Position numbers and translations under genes: made by a program. A stretch of DNA of 34,772 bases from Anaerolineae bacterium (GTDB lineage: Bacteria; Chloroflexota; Anaerolineae; Aggregatilineales; Phototrophicaceae). This document shows, piece after piece, positions 24,939 to 33,103 of this stretch. Location: contig JAJDUC010000013.1 of assembly GCA_022826865.1 (NCBI GenBank), positions 1 to 34,772 on the forward strand, read 5' to 3'. The notes under the pieces were generated by a model that saw only the letters and a program-made list of their open reading frames with translations, had not been told where the DNA came from and ran no database searches. Every line of letters starts with the position of its first letter. Within the stretch, counting starts at the first letter, position 1.

Positions 24939-26384
24939 ATGCAAGATCGCTATTTCTCTGTGGACCCGGGGCAGAAGGCGGCCGCGAGGCAGCTCTACGC
25001 GAGCGTCAAGGACTTGCCTCTGATATGCCCGCACGGCCACGTCGATCCACGCTTGTTCGCCGACCCCGATTATCAATTTGGCAGCCCGGTCGATTTGCTC
25101 ATCATCCCCGATCATTACATCTTCCGGATGCTGTATTCTCAGGGGATATCTCTGGAAGAGATCGGCATACACGCTATGCCCCCCTCTAAATCTCCCCCCA
25201 TAAAGAGGGGAGACTTGCCTGAATCAACGAAGGGCGATCATCGGAAGATTTGGCGGACGGTTTGCGCCAACTGGCATCTCTTCCGCGCCACCCCGACCGG
25301 CATCTGGGTCCGCGATGAGCTGGCAGAAGTCTTTGACATCACGCTCAAACTCAATAGCGAGAACGCCGACGCGATATACGATGCGATTGTCGCTCAATTG
25401 AAGAGCCATGCTTTTCGGCCGCGGGCGCTATACGAGCGCTTCAACATTGAAGTCCTGGCGACGACGGACGCCGCGACAGATTCTCTGGCTCATCATCAAG
25501 CTATTCGCGACTCCGGCTGGGGCGGGCGGATTATCCCGACATTTCGGCCGGACGCCGTTGTCAACATCGATGACGCTGGCTGGCGCGCGCACATCGACCA
25601 GCTCAGCGCCGCCGCCGGCATCGACATTCACAACTACGCGACCTACATCCAAGCGCTTGAACAGCGACGCGCCTTCTTCAAATCCATGGGCGCGACCGCC
25701 ACCGACCATGCCGCGTTGACCGCCTACACCGAATCATTGACCGCCGCCGAAGCCGACGCCCTGTTCCAGCGAGCGCTCGCGGGCAAAGCGAATACCAAGG
25801 ATGTCGCCCGCTTCACCGGCCACATGCTCATCGAAATGGCGCGCATGAGCAGCCAAGATGGCCTGGTCATGCAGATGCACATTGGCTCCTGGCGGAATCA
25901 CAACCCGACTATTCATGCGCGCTACGGTCGCGATATGGGCGCCGATATCCCAATCCGCAGCGAATTCACCAAGAATCTCAAAGCGCTGCTGGATCGCTTT
26001 GGCAACGATCCCGATCTCAGGCTTGTCTTATTCAATCTCGATGAGACGGCCTACAGTCGCGAACTGGCGCCGCTCGCCGGGCATTATCCGATTCTGCGGC
26101 TGGGCCCGCCCTGGTGGTTCTACGATAGCTGGCTTGGCATGACCCGCTTCCTGGATGCGGTTGTGGAGACGGCCGGCATCTACAATCTGGCCGGCTTCAA
26201 TGACGATACGCGCGCTTATCCATCCATCCCGACTCGGCACGATGTCTGGCGGCGGGTCTGCGCGGATTGGCTGGCAGGGCAACTGGCGCGCGGATTCATC
26301 GACGAGCAGGACGCGCTGGAGATGATCCGCGCCCTGGCTTATGACCTGGCGAAAGAGACCTATAAACTGGACGAACAATTATGA
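24939..26384 (+). CDS. uxaC: Uronate (glucuronate/galacturonate) isomerase
   Basis: A 481-residue amidohydrolase-fold isomerase converting D-glucuronate to D-fructuronate and D-galacturonate to D-tagaturonate. The metal motif H32-G-H34 sits in CPHGHVDP. HLFRATPTGIWV, the segment LVMQMHIGSWRNHN and the C-terminal GFNDDTRAYPSIPTRHDVWRR match the family. Residues ~78-98 (from HAMPPSKSPP) are unlike any uronate isomerase I know and are encoded by a palindromic DNA repeat inserted in frame between strand LEEIGI and the conserved D-x-RKIW segment. Length is about 20 residues over the usual. The reading frame is intact before and after. The stop overlaps the uxaB ATG in ATGA. The insertion may be tolerated in a surface loop; activity is not assured. 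Confidence 0.92.
   Translation: MQDRYFSVDPGQKAAARQLYASVKDLPLICPHGHVDPRLFADPDYQFGSPVDLLIIPDHYIFRMLYSQGISLEEIGIHAMPPSKSPPIKRGDLPESTKGDHRKIWRTVCANWHLFRATPTGIWVRDELAEVFDITLKLNSENADAIYDAIVAQLKSHAFRPRALYERFNIEVLATTDAATDSLAHHQAIRDSGWGGRIIPTFRPDAVVNIDDAGWRAHIDQLSAAAGIDIHNYATYIQALEQRRAFFKSMGATATDHAALTAYTESLTAAEADALFQRALAGKANTKDVARFTGHMLIEMARMSSQDGLVMQMHIGSWRNHNPTIHARYGRDMGADIPIRSEFTKNLKALLDRFGNDPDLRLVLFNLDETAYSRELAPLAGHYPILRLGPPWWFYDSWLGMTRFLDAVVETAGIYNLAGFNDDTRAYPSIPTRHDVWRRVCADWLAGQLARGFIDEQDALEMIRALAYDLAKETYKLDEQL
25179..25217 (+). repeat. Palindromic dispersed repeat inserted inside uxaC
   Basis: CCCCTCT (25181-25187) and AGAGGGG (25204-25210) form a stem around a 16-base loop, followed by AGACTT. 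The type CCCCCTAAATCCCCC...AAAGGGGGACTT is a familiar intergenic repeat in some bacterial phyla. Here it keeps the uxaC frame open and adds Pro/Ser/Lys-rich residues. Confidence 0.75.
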
Positions 26385-27832
26385 CGCAGCTATTAAATCG
26401 TCAAGTCTTTCCCGATGCCAAGCGCTACCCCGAACGCATCATCCAGTTCGGCGGCGGCAATTTCTTGCGCGGCTTTGTCGACTGGGTCATCGATCTGCTC
26501 AATGCCGAGACCGATTTCGCCAGCGGCATCGCGCTGGTCAAGGCGACGCCCGGCCAATACGATGCTCTGGACCGGCAGGACTGCCTGTTCACCACCTATT
26601 TGCACGGCATTCAAGACGGTGAATTCGTCGAAAAAACGCGCCTGATCAGCGCCGTCAATCGCACAATCTATCCCTATTCGGATTTCGCGGCCTTTCTGGC
26701 GCTGGCGCGACAAACGGAGATCCGCTTCATCTTCTCCAACACGACCGAATCCGGCATCGTATTTTCCGCTGAAGACCGCCCCGAGGACGAGCCGCCGGCG
26801 ACTTTCCCAGCCAAGCTGACACGCTTTCTCCACGAGCGCTATCGACATTTCGAGGGCGAACCGGCCGCCGGCTGCATCGTCATCCCGACCGAGCTCATCG
26901 ACGATAACGCGACTCGACTGCGCGCCAGCATCCTGGACTACGCCGAACTCTGGAAACTGGATCCGGGCTTTTCCGCCTGGATCAAAGAGGGCAGTACCTT
27001 CTGCAATACGCTGGTCGACCGCATCATTCCCGGTTACCCGGCCGCCAATGCCGACCGCATCTTGGCCCGATTGGGTTATGAAGATCGCCTGCTCGTGGCG
27101 GGCGAAATTTATCATAGCTGGATCATAGAAGCGGCGCCGAGCCTCCTGGCGGAGTTTCCCGTGGACCAAGCCGAGACGCCGCTGAATGTGAACATTGTAG
27201 CTGACGCCGCGCCTTATCGCACGGTCAAGGTGCGCCTGCTGAACGGCGCGCATACCGCGATGGTGCCGCTGGGCTTGCTGCTGGGTATCGAATCGGTGCG
27301 CGAGGCGGTTGAGCATGATCTGCTCGGTCCTTTCGTCCAGGACCTGATCTTCCAGGAAGTGATTCCGTCGGTTTCCGCGATTCCACGCGCCGAATTGGAA
27401 GCCTTCGCGCGCGATGTTTTCGATCGCTTTCTTAATCCCCATATCCATCATCGCCTGTTGACGATCGCGCTTAACAGCGCCTCCAAAGTCAAGGAGCGCA
27501 TCCTGCCGTCGCTGCTGGGCTATTATGAGGCGGCCGGCGAATTGCCGCCCCGGCTCGTGATCGCCCTGGCCGCCTTCATCCGTCTGTATCGGGGAGAATG
27601 GCGCGGCCAAGCCATCGAGCTCAACGATGATCAAGAACTGCTGGACTGGTTTCGCCGAGCTTGGGCGGAAGCCGGCTCAACCGAGGCGCTGGCGCAGGCC
27701 GTCTTATCCCGGGAAACGCTCTGGGAGCAGGATCTGACCGCGCTGCCGCATCTGGTGTCGCAGGTCGGCGCTTGCCTGCGGGCAATCGAGGCGGGTCATT
27801 TGCCGGATCTGCTGCGGCGGGCGAAGCCATGA
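26381..27832 (+). CDS. uxaB: Tagaturonate reductase (altronate oxidoreductase)
   Basis: A 483-residue member of the polyol-specific long-chain dehydrogenase family, reducing D-tagaturonate to D-altronate with NADH. It resembles E. coli UxaB along its whole length by eye: LNRQVFPDAKRYPERIIQFG, GNFLRGFVDWVIDLLN, FIFSNTTESGI, PAKLTRFLHERY, CNTLVDRIIPGYP and VRLLNGAHTAMVP, the last holding the catalytic lysine region (K283) and NGAH. Hence the symbol, though fructuronate reductases (UxuB) are distant relatives. Overlaps uxaC upstream and iolC downstream by ATGA. No altronate dehydratase (UxaA) is in the window, so altronate must be handled by a gene elsewhere or the enzyme feeds another step. Confidence 0.9.
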   Translation: MTQLLNRQVFPDAKRYPERIIQFGGGNFLRGFVDWVIDLLNAETDFASGIALVKATPGQYDALDRQDCLFTTYLHGIQDGEFVEKTRLISAVNRTIYPYSDFAAFLALARQTEIRFIFSNTTESGIVFSAEDRPEDEPPATFPAKLTRFLHERYRHFEGEPAAGCIVIPTELIDDNATRLRASILDYAELWKLDPGFSAWIKEGSTFCNTLVDRIIPGYPAANADRILARLGYEDRLLVAGEIYHSWIIEAAPSLLAEFPVDQAETPLNVNIVADAAPYRTVKVRLLNGAHTAMVPLGLLLGIESVREAVEHDLLGPFVQDLIFQEVIPSVSAIPRAELEAFARDVFDRFLNPHIHHRLLTIALNSASKVKERILPSLLGYYEAAGELPPRLVIALAAFIRLYRGEWRGQAIELNDDQELLDWFRRAWAEAGSTEALAQAVLSRETLWEQDLTALPHLVSQVGACLRAIEAGHLPDLLRRAKP

Positions 27833-28824
27833 GCATTGACCTGATCACAGTCGGTCGCGTATCGATGGATCTCTTCGCCCGCGATATCGGCGCCGAATTT
27901 CATGACATCAGCGCCTTCGAGACCGGCGTGGGCGGCAGTCCGGTGAACATCGCCATCGGGACGAGCCGACTCGGTCTCAAATCTCTCGCCTTCACCGCGG
28001 TGGGCGCTGATGAAGTCGGGCGCTACATTCGGCATTACCTGCGCAAGGAAGGCGTGATCACCGATTATATTGCGCAAAAGCCCGAAAGGCGCACGGGCAT
28101 GGCGCTGGTTGGCGTGCAGCCCCCGGACCGGTTCCCCTTGCTCTTTTATCGGGAGAATCCGGCTGATATCCACCTCAGCATCGACGAAGCGCAGAACCTG
28201 CCGCTGGCGCAGGCGCGCGCTCTTTCGCTCTCCGGCACCGCCCTGAGCCGCGGCGGCGCGCAGGATGTCACGCTCTATCTGGCGGAGCAGGGGAGGCGGC
28301 GCCGGCTGAAGACTTTTATCGACCTCGATCTGCGCTCGGATCAGTGGTCGAATCCACTCGCCTTTGGCTTGCGCATCCGGCGTATCCTGCCGCTTTGTGA
28401 TGTGATCATCGGCACAGAAGAAGAATTCTACGCGGCACTCTCGCCGACGCCCGAAGCGGTGATGGCGGGCGAGAAAACGGCCGATGCCCAGGACCTGCGG
28501 AACCTGCTGCTCGATTGCTGCCGCCAGTCCAAGGCGGTCCTCATTCTGAAACGGGGCGACCGCGGCGTGACGGTCTTTCAAGGCGCGCGGGAAACGGATG
28601 TGCCCGGTTATCCGGTGCCGATTGTAAACACAGTTGGCGCCGGCGATGGCTTCGCCAGCGGCTTGATCTATGGCTGGTCCCGCGGTTGGGATTGGGAACG
28701 GGCCGCTCGCTTCGCCAATGCCTGCGGCGCCATCGTCGTGACGCGGCATGGCTGCGCGCGCGCATTGCCGCGCTTAAACGAGGTCGAGGAATTTATCAAG
28801 GAGCGTAAGGAGGGAGGCGGATGA
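27829..28824 (+). CDS. iolC: 5-dehydro-2-deoxygluconokinase (IolC), PfkB family
   Basis: A 331-residue sugar kinase of the PfkB/ribokinase family. IolC phosphorylates 2-deoxy-5-keto-D-gluconate in myo-inositol breakdown. IolC-type features are the N-terminal DLITVGRVSMDLFARDIGAE, the GGSPVNIAIGTSRLGLKS segment, and FYRENPADIHLS; the anion-hole motif NTVGAGDGFASG has catalytic D273. ATG 27829 overlaps the uxaB stop in ATGA, although the frame is open far upstream. The next gene, iolB, overlaps in the same way and would supply its substrate. The rest of the inositol pathway is not nearby; a 2-keto-3-deoxygluconate kinase role serving the uronate genes is an alternative. Confidence 0.88.
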   Translation: MSIDLITVGRVSMDLFARDIGAEFHDISAFETGVGGSPVNIAIGTSRLGLKSLAFTAVGADEVGRYIRHYLRKEGVITDYIAQKPERRTGMALVGVQPPDRFPLLFYRENPADIHLSIDEAQNLPLAQARALSLSGTALSRGGAQDVTLYLAEQGRRRRLKTFIDLDLRSDQWSNPLAFGLRIRRILPLCDVIIGTEEEFYAALSPTPEAVMAGEKTADAQDLRNLLLDCCRQSKAVLILKRGDRGVTVFQGARETDVPGYPVPIVNTVGAGDGFASGLIYGWSRGWDWERAARFANACGAIVVTRHGCARALPRLNEVEEFIKERKEGGG

Positions 28825-29645
28825 GCAATCATTTGAAATCGAATTATTCTGAGATGATCGTCTTGGATGTGACGCCGGCATCGGCAAATTGGGATTACCT
28901 TTCCTTTCGCATCGTGAACTTAATAGCCGGGCAAGTCTATTTGCATCAGACCGGCGAGGGTGAACTGGCGCTTGTCCCGCTGTCGGGCAGCGGCAAGGCG
29001 CAAACGTCCGCGGGTGATTTCCCACTGGCGCGCGCCGGCGTCTTCCAGGAAAAGCCCCAGGTGCTTTATGTCCCGCCGGGGCATGAATTTGGCGTCGTCA
29101 CATCCGACCGTTTTGAATTTGCCATCGGCGCGGCGCCGGCGGCCGGGCGCTACCCGCTTCGCCTGTTCAGTCCCGAAGAAATCAAGTCGGAAGTGCGCGG
29201 GGGTGGCGCGGCTCGGCGGCAAGTCAATCACATTCTGGCGCACCCGCTGCCGGCCGAACGCCTGATTCTCTACGAGGTCTATGTCCCGGGCGGCGCCTGG
29301 TCGGGTTATCCGCCGCACTGCCATGACGGCTACGGCGGCTCAGCTCATCTCGATGAAACCTACTATTTCCGCACCGATCCGGCCGAAGGCGTCGCCCTGC
29401 ATCGCAACTACCGGCGCGACAATGACTTTGAGGAGATCTTCGCCGTTCGCGATAGGGATCTCGTGCTGGTCACACAAGGCTTTCATTCGACGGCGGCCGC
29501 GCCCGGCTCCAACCTGTATTTTCTCAATTACCTGGCCGGCGAACTCACAGACGACGGGCGGGCGACGCCGCCTTATGACGATCCGGATTATGCCTGGCTT
29601 AAAGACAACTTCACAGCCAACCGCCTGAGCTTGCCACTTATGTAG
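28821..29645 (+). CDS. iolB: 5-deoxy-glucuronate isomerase (IolB)
   Basis: A 274-residue bicupin of the KduI/IolB family. IolB isomerises 5-deoxy-D-glucuronate to 2-deoxy-5-keto-D-gluconate, the substrate of IolC. Metal ligands are H166 and H168 (PPHCHD), E179 (HLDETYYF) and H222 (QGFHST). AVRDRDLVLVTQGFHS and NLYFLNYLAGE are the IolB-type C-terminal motifs, distinguishing it from KduI. The usual lysine in PPHKHD is a cysteine here. The ATG overlaps the iolC stop in ATGA; it closes the four-gene operon. No terminator-like hairpin follows; the cytochrome gene begins 128 bases downstream. Confidence 0.92.
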   Translation: MSNHLKSNYSEMIVLDVTPASANWDYLSFRIVNLIAGQVYLHQTGEGELALVPLSGSGKAQTSAGDFPLARAGVFQEKPQVLYVPPGHEFGVVTSDRFEFAIGAAPAAGRYPLRLFSPEEIKSEVRGGGAARRQVNHILAHPLPAERLILYEVYVPGGAWSGYPPHCHDGYGGSAHLDETYYFRTDPAEGVALHRNYRRDNDFEEIFAVRDRDLVLVTQGFHSTAAAPGSNLYFLNYLAGELTDDGRATPPYDDPDYAWLKDNFTANRLSLPLM

Positions 29646-29773
29646 CTAAGCCGCAAACGCTGTTCCAACCGCATATTTTGACTTCCATAGCCCAGGCTTG
29701 GGCCGCGCGAGCCGCCGCCCGGTAAATTATGTTAAACTGGATACAAACACTTGCGGGTTGAGGGTCGCTATCG

Positions 29774-32143
29774 GTGAGACCGATTCATCTTCTGGTTGCG
29801 CTCGTCCTCTCGCTTACGTTTTTCAAGGCCGCGGCGCAAAACGACCTGACGATTAGGATTATTGTCGAGGGCTTGTATTATCCGGTCGGCATGGCGCTGC
29901 TGCCTGATGGCGGTGTTTTGATCGCCGAAGCGGGCGGCCGAGGCGAACGCAGCGCCGGCATCAGTCTGCTGCGGCCTGATGGCGAACTGGGCCGACTGGT
30001 CTCCGCCGTGCCGAGCGGACCGGTCAGCCGGAATTTGATCGGCGCGCCGGCAATCGCGGTGTCACCCGATGGCGCCACCATCATCATTGGCTTCGCCGGC
30101 GCCCAGTTTTACAGCCTGCCGAGCGCCGCGGCGAAAACCCTGCCGGACCAGCCTCTGAGCCCGCTCGACCTGCAGCGGCGGCAAGCCGAACGCGGCAGTG
30201 TCTTCCTCCTGCATCCTTTTGATATCAGCTTTGACGACGCCGGTATGCCAGTTGCCTCGGACGCGGCCGGCAATGGCCTGGTGGCTGAAAAGGCGAACGG
30301 GAGCCTGGGCTACGCGCATCGTTTCCCCGCGCTTGACGATCCCAATCACAGCGGCGGCAGGCTGGAAGCGCTGCCCACCGGCCTGGCCCGCCACGAAGAC
30401 GAATTCTATGTCGCGCTTTTTGGAGGCTGCCCCCATGTGCGCTACAGCGGCGAATTGGTCGCCCGGGCCGACGATGGTTCCCAGCGAACGGTCGTCGATG
30501 GCTTGACCATGCCGATCGATGTGGCGGCCGACCAGAAGGGGGATCTCTGGCTGCTGGAGTTTGCAGCCTTGCCGCCGGGCAGCGATTGCTTCGCCGAACT
30601 CGACCAGTACGAGGCCAGTGGAAGGCTCAGCCGCATCAGCGCCGATGGCCGGATGGAAACCCTTGTCGAGGGTTTGCATTTTCCCGCCGCGCTCCTGCCC
30701 CTGCCCGACGGCAGCCTGTACATCACGGAAGCCTATAGCGGCAAGCTTCTGCACATCGATTTTGACGCCGGCCCGACGTCCCCGCGCCGCTTCCCGCCGG
30801 CTGAGCCGCCAGCCGAGACTTATAACGAAATCCGTGACTTTGACGCCGCGCTGCGCGCCGCCATCGCCGCCCATGACTTGTCTGCCTATCCCGGCCGCGA
30901 GTTGAAAGAGCGGGAGAGCGCGCTCACGCAATTGGGCCGCGATTTATTTTTTGACCCGATTCTGTCGGGCGATCAGAACATCTCCTGCGGCACCTGCCAC
31001 CATCCGGCTTTTGCCATGACCGACGGCCGTGTCTTGCCGATTGGCGCCGGCGGGCACGGGCTCGGCGAAAGCCGCAGCTTCCGCGAGCTGATCAACTTGA
31101 ACGGTGAAAGGAGCGGCGACCAGTCCGGCGCGCTGCTCAATCCCTTCGTGGATGTGTTCATCCCGCGCAACAGCCCGACGATAATCAACAGCGCGCTTTT
31201 GCGCAGCCAATTCTGGGACGGGCGCGTCGAGCAGGGCGCGACTGTGCAAAAGGTGCATACGCTGGAGGATGCCATCAATGATCTGGATATGTCCGATCCG
31301 CTGATGGCGCAAGTGCTTTTCCCAATCACATCCCAGCACGAAATGGCGGGTGTGACCTTAGGCAGCTTTCCGCCGATGGTCATCCGTTCCGCCTTGCTCA
31401 ATCGCTTGCGCCAGCAGGATGAATATGTCGAGCGCTTTACGGCCGTATTCGGAAGAGGCGATATCAGCTTGCGCCGATTGGCGGAAGCGATCTCTGCCTT
31501 CGAGCGGCAATTGATATTCACCGCCTCGCCTTGGGACGATTACATTGCCGGCGCTGAGAATGCCCTGAGCGAGGGGCAAAAGCGCGGCGCGCTGCTCTTC
31601 TTCGGCGCGCTCAAGGAGGGCGTCCATTGCGCCGCCTGTCACAGCGGCGATCTCTTTACCGATCAGCGCTTCCACAATTTGCTGGCGCCGCAGATTGGCC
31701 CCGGTAAAGACAATGGCATCAGCGGCCTGGACGATTTCGGCCGCGCCAATGTCAGCTTCGATTATCGCGATCAATATCGCTTCCGCACCCCGGGCTTGCG
31801 CAATGTGGAGCTGACGCCGCCCTATTTCCATAGTGGCGCCTACGCCACGCTTGAGGCGGTCATTTGGCACCATGCCAATCCCTGGCGCGCCAACATCGTC
31901 TATGAGCCGGCTGCGCATTTGCCGCCCGCCTTTCGGGAGCAGGTCCTGCCGTATGATTTCGAGCGTCAGTCGCATTCGGTCGCTTGGCCCATGCGCGGCG
32001 GCATGCCGCTGAACGAAGCGGAAGTGGCCGATATCGTGGACTTCCTGCGCGCCTTGACCGACCCGGCCGCTCGCGATCTGTCACGGTTTACGCCGGATCA
32101 GGCGCCCAGCGGCTTGCCCCTGGATCCGCTGCCGCCCCGCTAA
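29774..32143 (+). CDS. Exported beta-propeller / di-heme cytochrome c peroxidase (MauG/CcpA-like) fusion
   Basis: A 789-residue exported protein. A signal peptide (RPIHLLVALVLSLTFFKAAAQ) is followed by an NHL/SMP-30/ScyD-like propeller (about residues 25-345; repeated blades such as YPVGMALLPDGGVLIAEAGG and LPDGSLYITEAYSGK). The C-terminal half is a di-haem peroxidase with two c-haem sites, CGTCH at 405-409 and CAACH at 619-623, plus family segments GRDLFFDPILSGDQNISC, FWDGRVEQGA and FRTPGLRNVELTPPYFHSG. Di-haem enzymes of this type reduce H2O2 or oxidise protein or small-molecule substrates in the periplasm or outside the cell. Start GTG 29774 has TTGAGGG upstream. The propeller could bind the substrate, glycan or lactone. 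No dedicated electron-donor gene is adjacent. Confidence 0.9.
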   Translation: MRPIHLLVALVLSLTFFKAAAQNDLTIRIIVEGLYYPVGMALLPDGGVLIAEAGGRGERSAGISLLRPDGELGRLVSAVPSGPVSRNLIGAPAIAVSPDGATIIIGFAGAQFYSLPSAAAKTLPDQPLSPLDLQRRQAERGSVFLLHPFDISFDDAGMPVASDAAGNGLVAEKANGSLGYAHRFPALDDPNHSGGRLEALPTGLARHEDEFYVALFGGCPHVRYSGELVARADDGSQRTVVDGLTMPIDVAADQKGDLWLLEFAALPPGSDCFAELDQYEASGRLSRISADGRMETLVEGLHFPAALLPLPDGSLYITEAYSGKLLHIDFDAGPTSPRRFPPAEPPAETYNEIRDFDAALRAAIAAHDLSAYPGRELKERESALTQLGRDLFFDPILSGDQNISCGTCHHPAFAMTDGRVLPIGAGGHGLGESRSFRELINLNGERSGDQSGALLNPFVDVFIPRNSPTIINSALLRSQFWDGRVEQGATVQKVHTLEDAINDLDMSDPLMAQVLFPITSQHEMAGVTLGSFPPMVIRSALLNRLRQQDEYVERFTAVFGRGDISLRRLAEAISAFERQLIFTASPWDDYIAGAENALSEGQKRGALLFFGALKEGVHCAACHSGDLFTDQRFHNLLAPQIGPGKDNGISGLDDFGRANVSFDYRDQYRFRTPGLRNVELTPPYFHSGAYATLEAVIWHHANPWRANIVYEPAAHLPPAFREQVLPYDFERQSHSVAWPMRGGMPLNEAEVADIVDFLRALTDPAARDLSRFTPDQAPSGLPLDPLPPR

Positions 32144-32217
32144 TCTCACAGCGGGCGGTTATTGCGGCCGAATTAAGCTACACTTTCATGACTTGATCTA
32201 ACCTGCGAGGTGAAGAA

Positions 32218-33093
32218 ATGAGCCTGAGCGCCTATGGAAAACTGCCCGTGCCGCGGCTGACGCCCGAATTGCTGTCTTTGGTGAAGACGGGCGCAGTCTA
32301 TAGTCTGGGCGTTGATTTTCAAGAGGGGATGCTGACGCCCGGCGATGCGATGAAGTCCTATTCGATTGTGCCGCATTTGCGTCACAGCGATCCTTCTCGC
32401 ATTGATCCAGGCGCGGCCGCGGCCGAAGTGATTCGCATGTCGATCCATGTTGGCAGCCATATTGACGCGCTCTGCCATATCGCGGAAAAGCAAGATGCCG
32501 ATGGCGCCCCCGCGGCCGATGGAGAGCCGCGTCTCTATGCCGGCGAAGGCGAAACCGTCGCCGCAAGCGACTGTGTGACCTCGGCCGGGCAAACGCACCT
32601 CAGCATTGAAAAGATGCCGCCGATCGTGGCGCGCGGCGTACTCCTGGATATCGCCGGATTCAAAGAATTGGATACACTCCCGCCCGCCTATGGCATTGGC
32701 GCGGACGATATCCTTGGCGCAATGGAGAAGCAGGGCAGCGTCATCGGCCCTGATACTGCGGTTCTCCTGCGCACTGGCTCTTACCATCTGCTCCGTGATG
32801 GCGATCCGGTTTATCGTGATGCTCAAACCGGCTTAAACCTGGAAGGGGCGCAATTCCTGGTCGAAAAAGGCATGACACTGGTCGGCGCCGACAACATGGC
32901 GGTGGAGGCCATGCCCCCCATGGACCATTCGGTGCATCGCTTCTTGCTGGTGCGCTCAGGCATTACTCATGTCGAAAACCTGAACCTGGACGAGTTGGCC
33001 GCGGACGGCTGCTACGAGTTTCTGCTGATTATCGCCCCGCTGAAGCTGACCGGCGCCACCGGCTCCTGGGTGAACCCGATCGCTATCGCTTGA
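32218..33093 (+). CDS. Cyclase family protein (kynurenine formamidase-like)
   Basis: A 291-residue metal-dependent hydrolase of the cyclase family, which includes bacterial kynurenine formamidases and enzymes opening cyclic amides or lactones. The metal motif HxGxHxDAxxH is complete: H77-VGS-H81-I-D83-ALC-H87. Later family features GVLLDI, LLRTGSY and LVGADNMAVEAMP are present. ATG 32218 follows GCGAGGTGAAG at a suitable distance. The gene converges with the amidase at 33104, only 10 bases apart. Both could act on amide or imide compounds, but opposite directions argue against one operon. Substrate is not predictable. Confidence 0.92.
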   Translation: MSLSAYGKLPVPRLTPELLSLVKTGAVYSLGVDFQEGMLTPGDAMKSYSIVPHLRHSDPSRIDPGAAAAEVIRMSIHVGSHIDALCHIAEKQDADGAPAADGEPRLYAGEGETVAASDCVTSAGQTHLSIEKMPPIVARGVLLDIAGFKELDTLPPAYGIGADDILGAMEKQGSVIGPDTAVLLRTGSYHLLRDGDPVYRDAQTGLNLEGAQFLVEKGMTLVGADNMAVEAMPPMDHSVHRFLLVRSGITHVENLNLDELAADGCYEFLLIIAPLKLTGATGSWVNPIAIA

Positions 33094-33103
33094 GTCAGGC
33101 GCT

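Noticed and set aside
26393..27634. 413-codon open frame on the minus strand
   Set aside because: Antisense shadow of uxaB, which has full-length family similarity.
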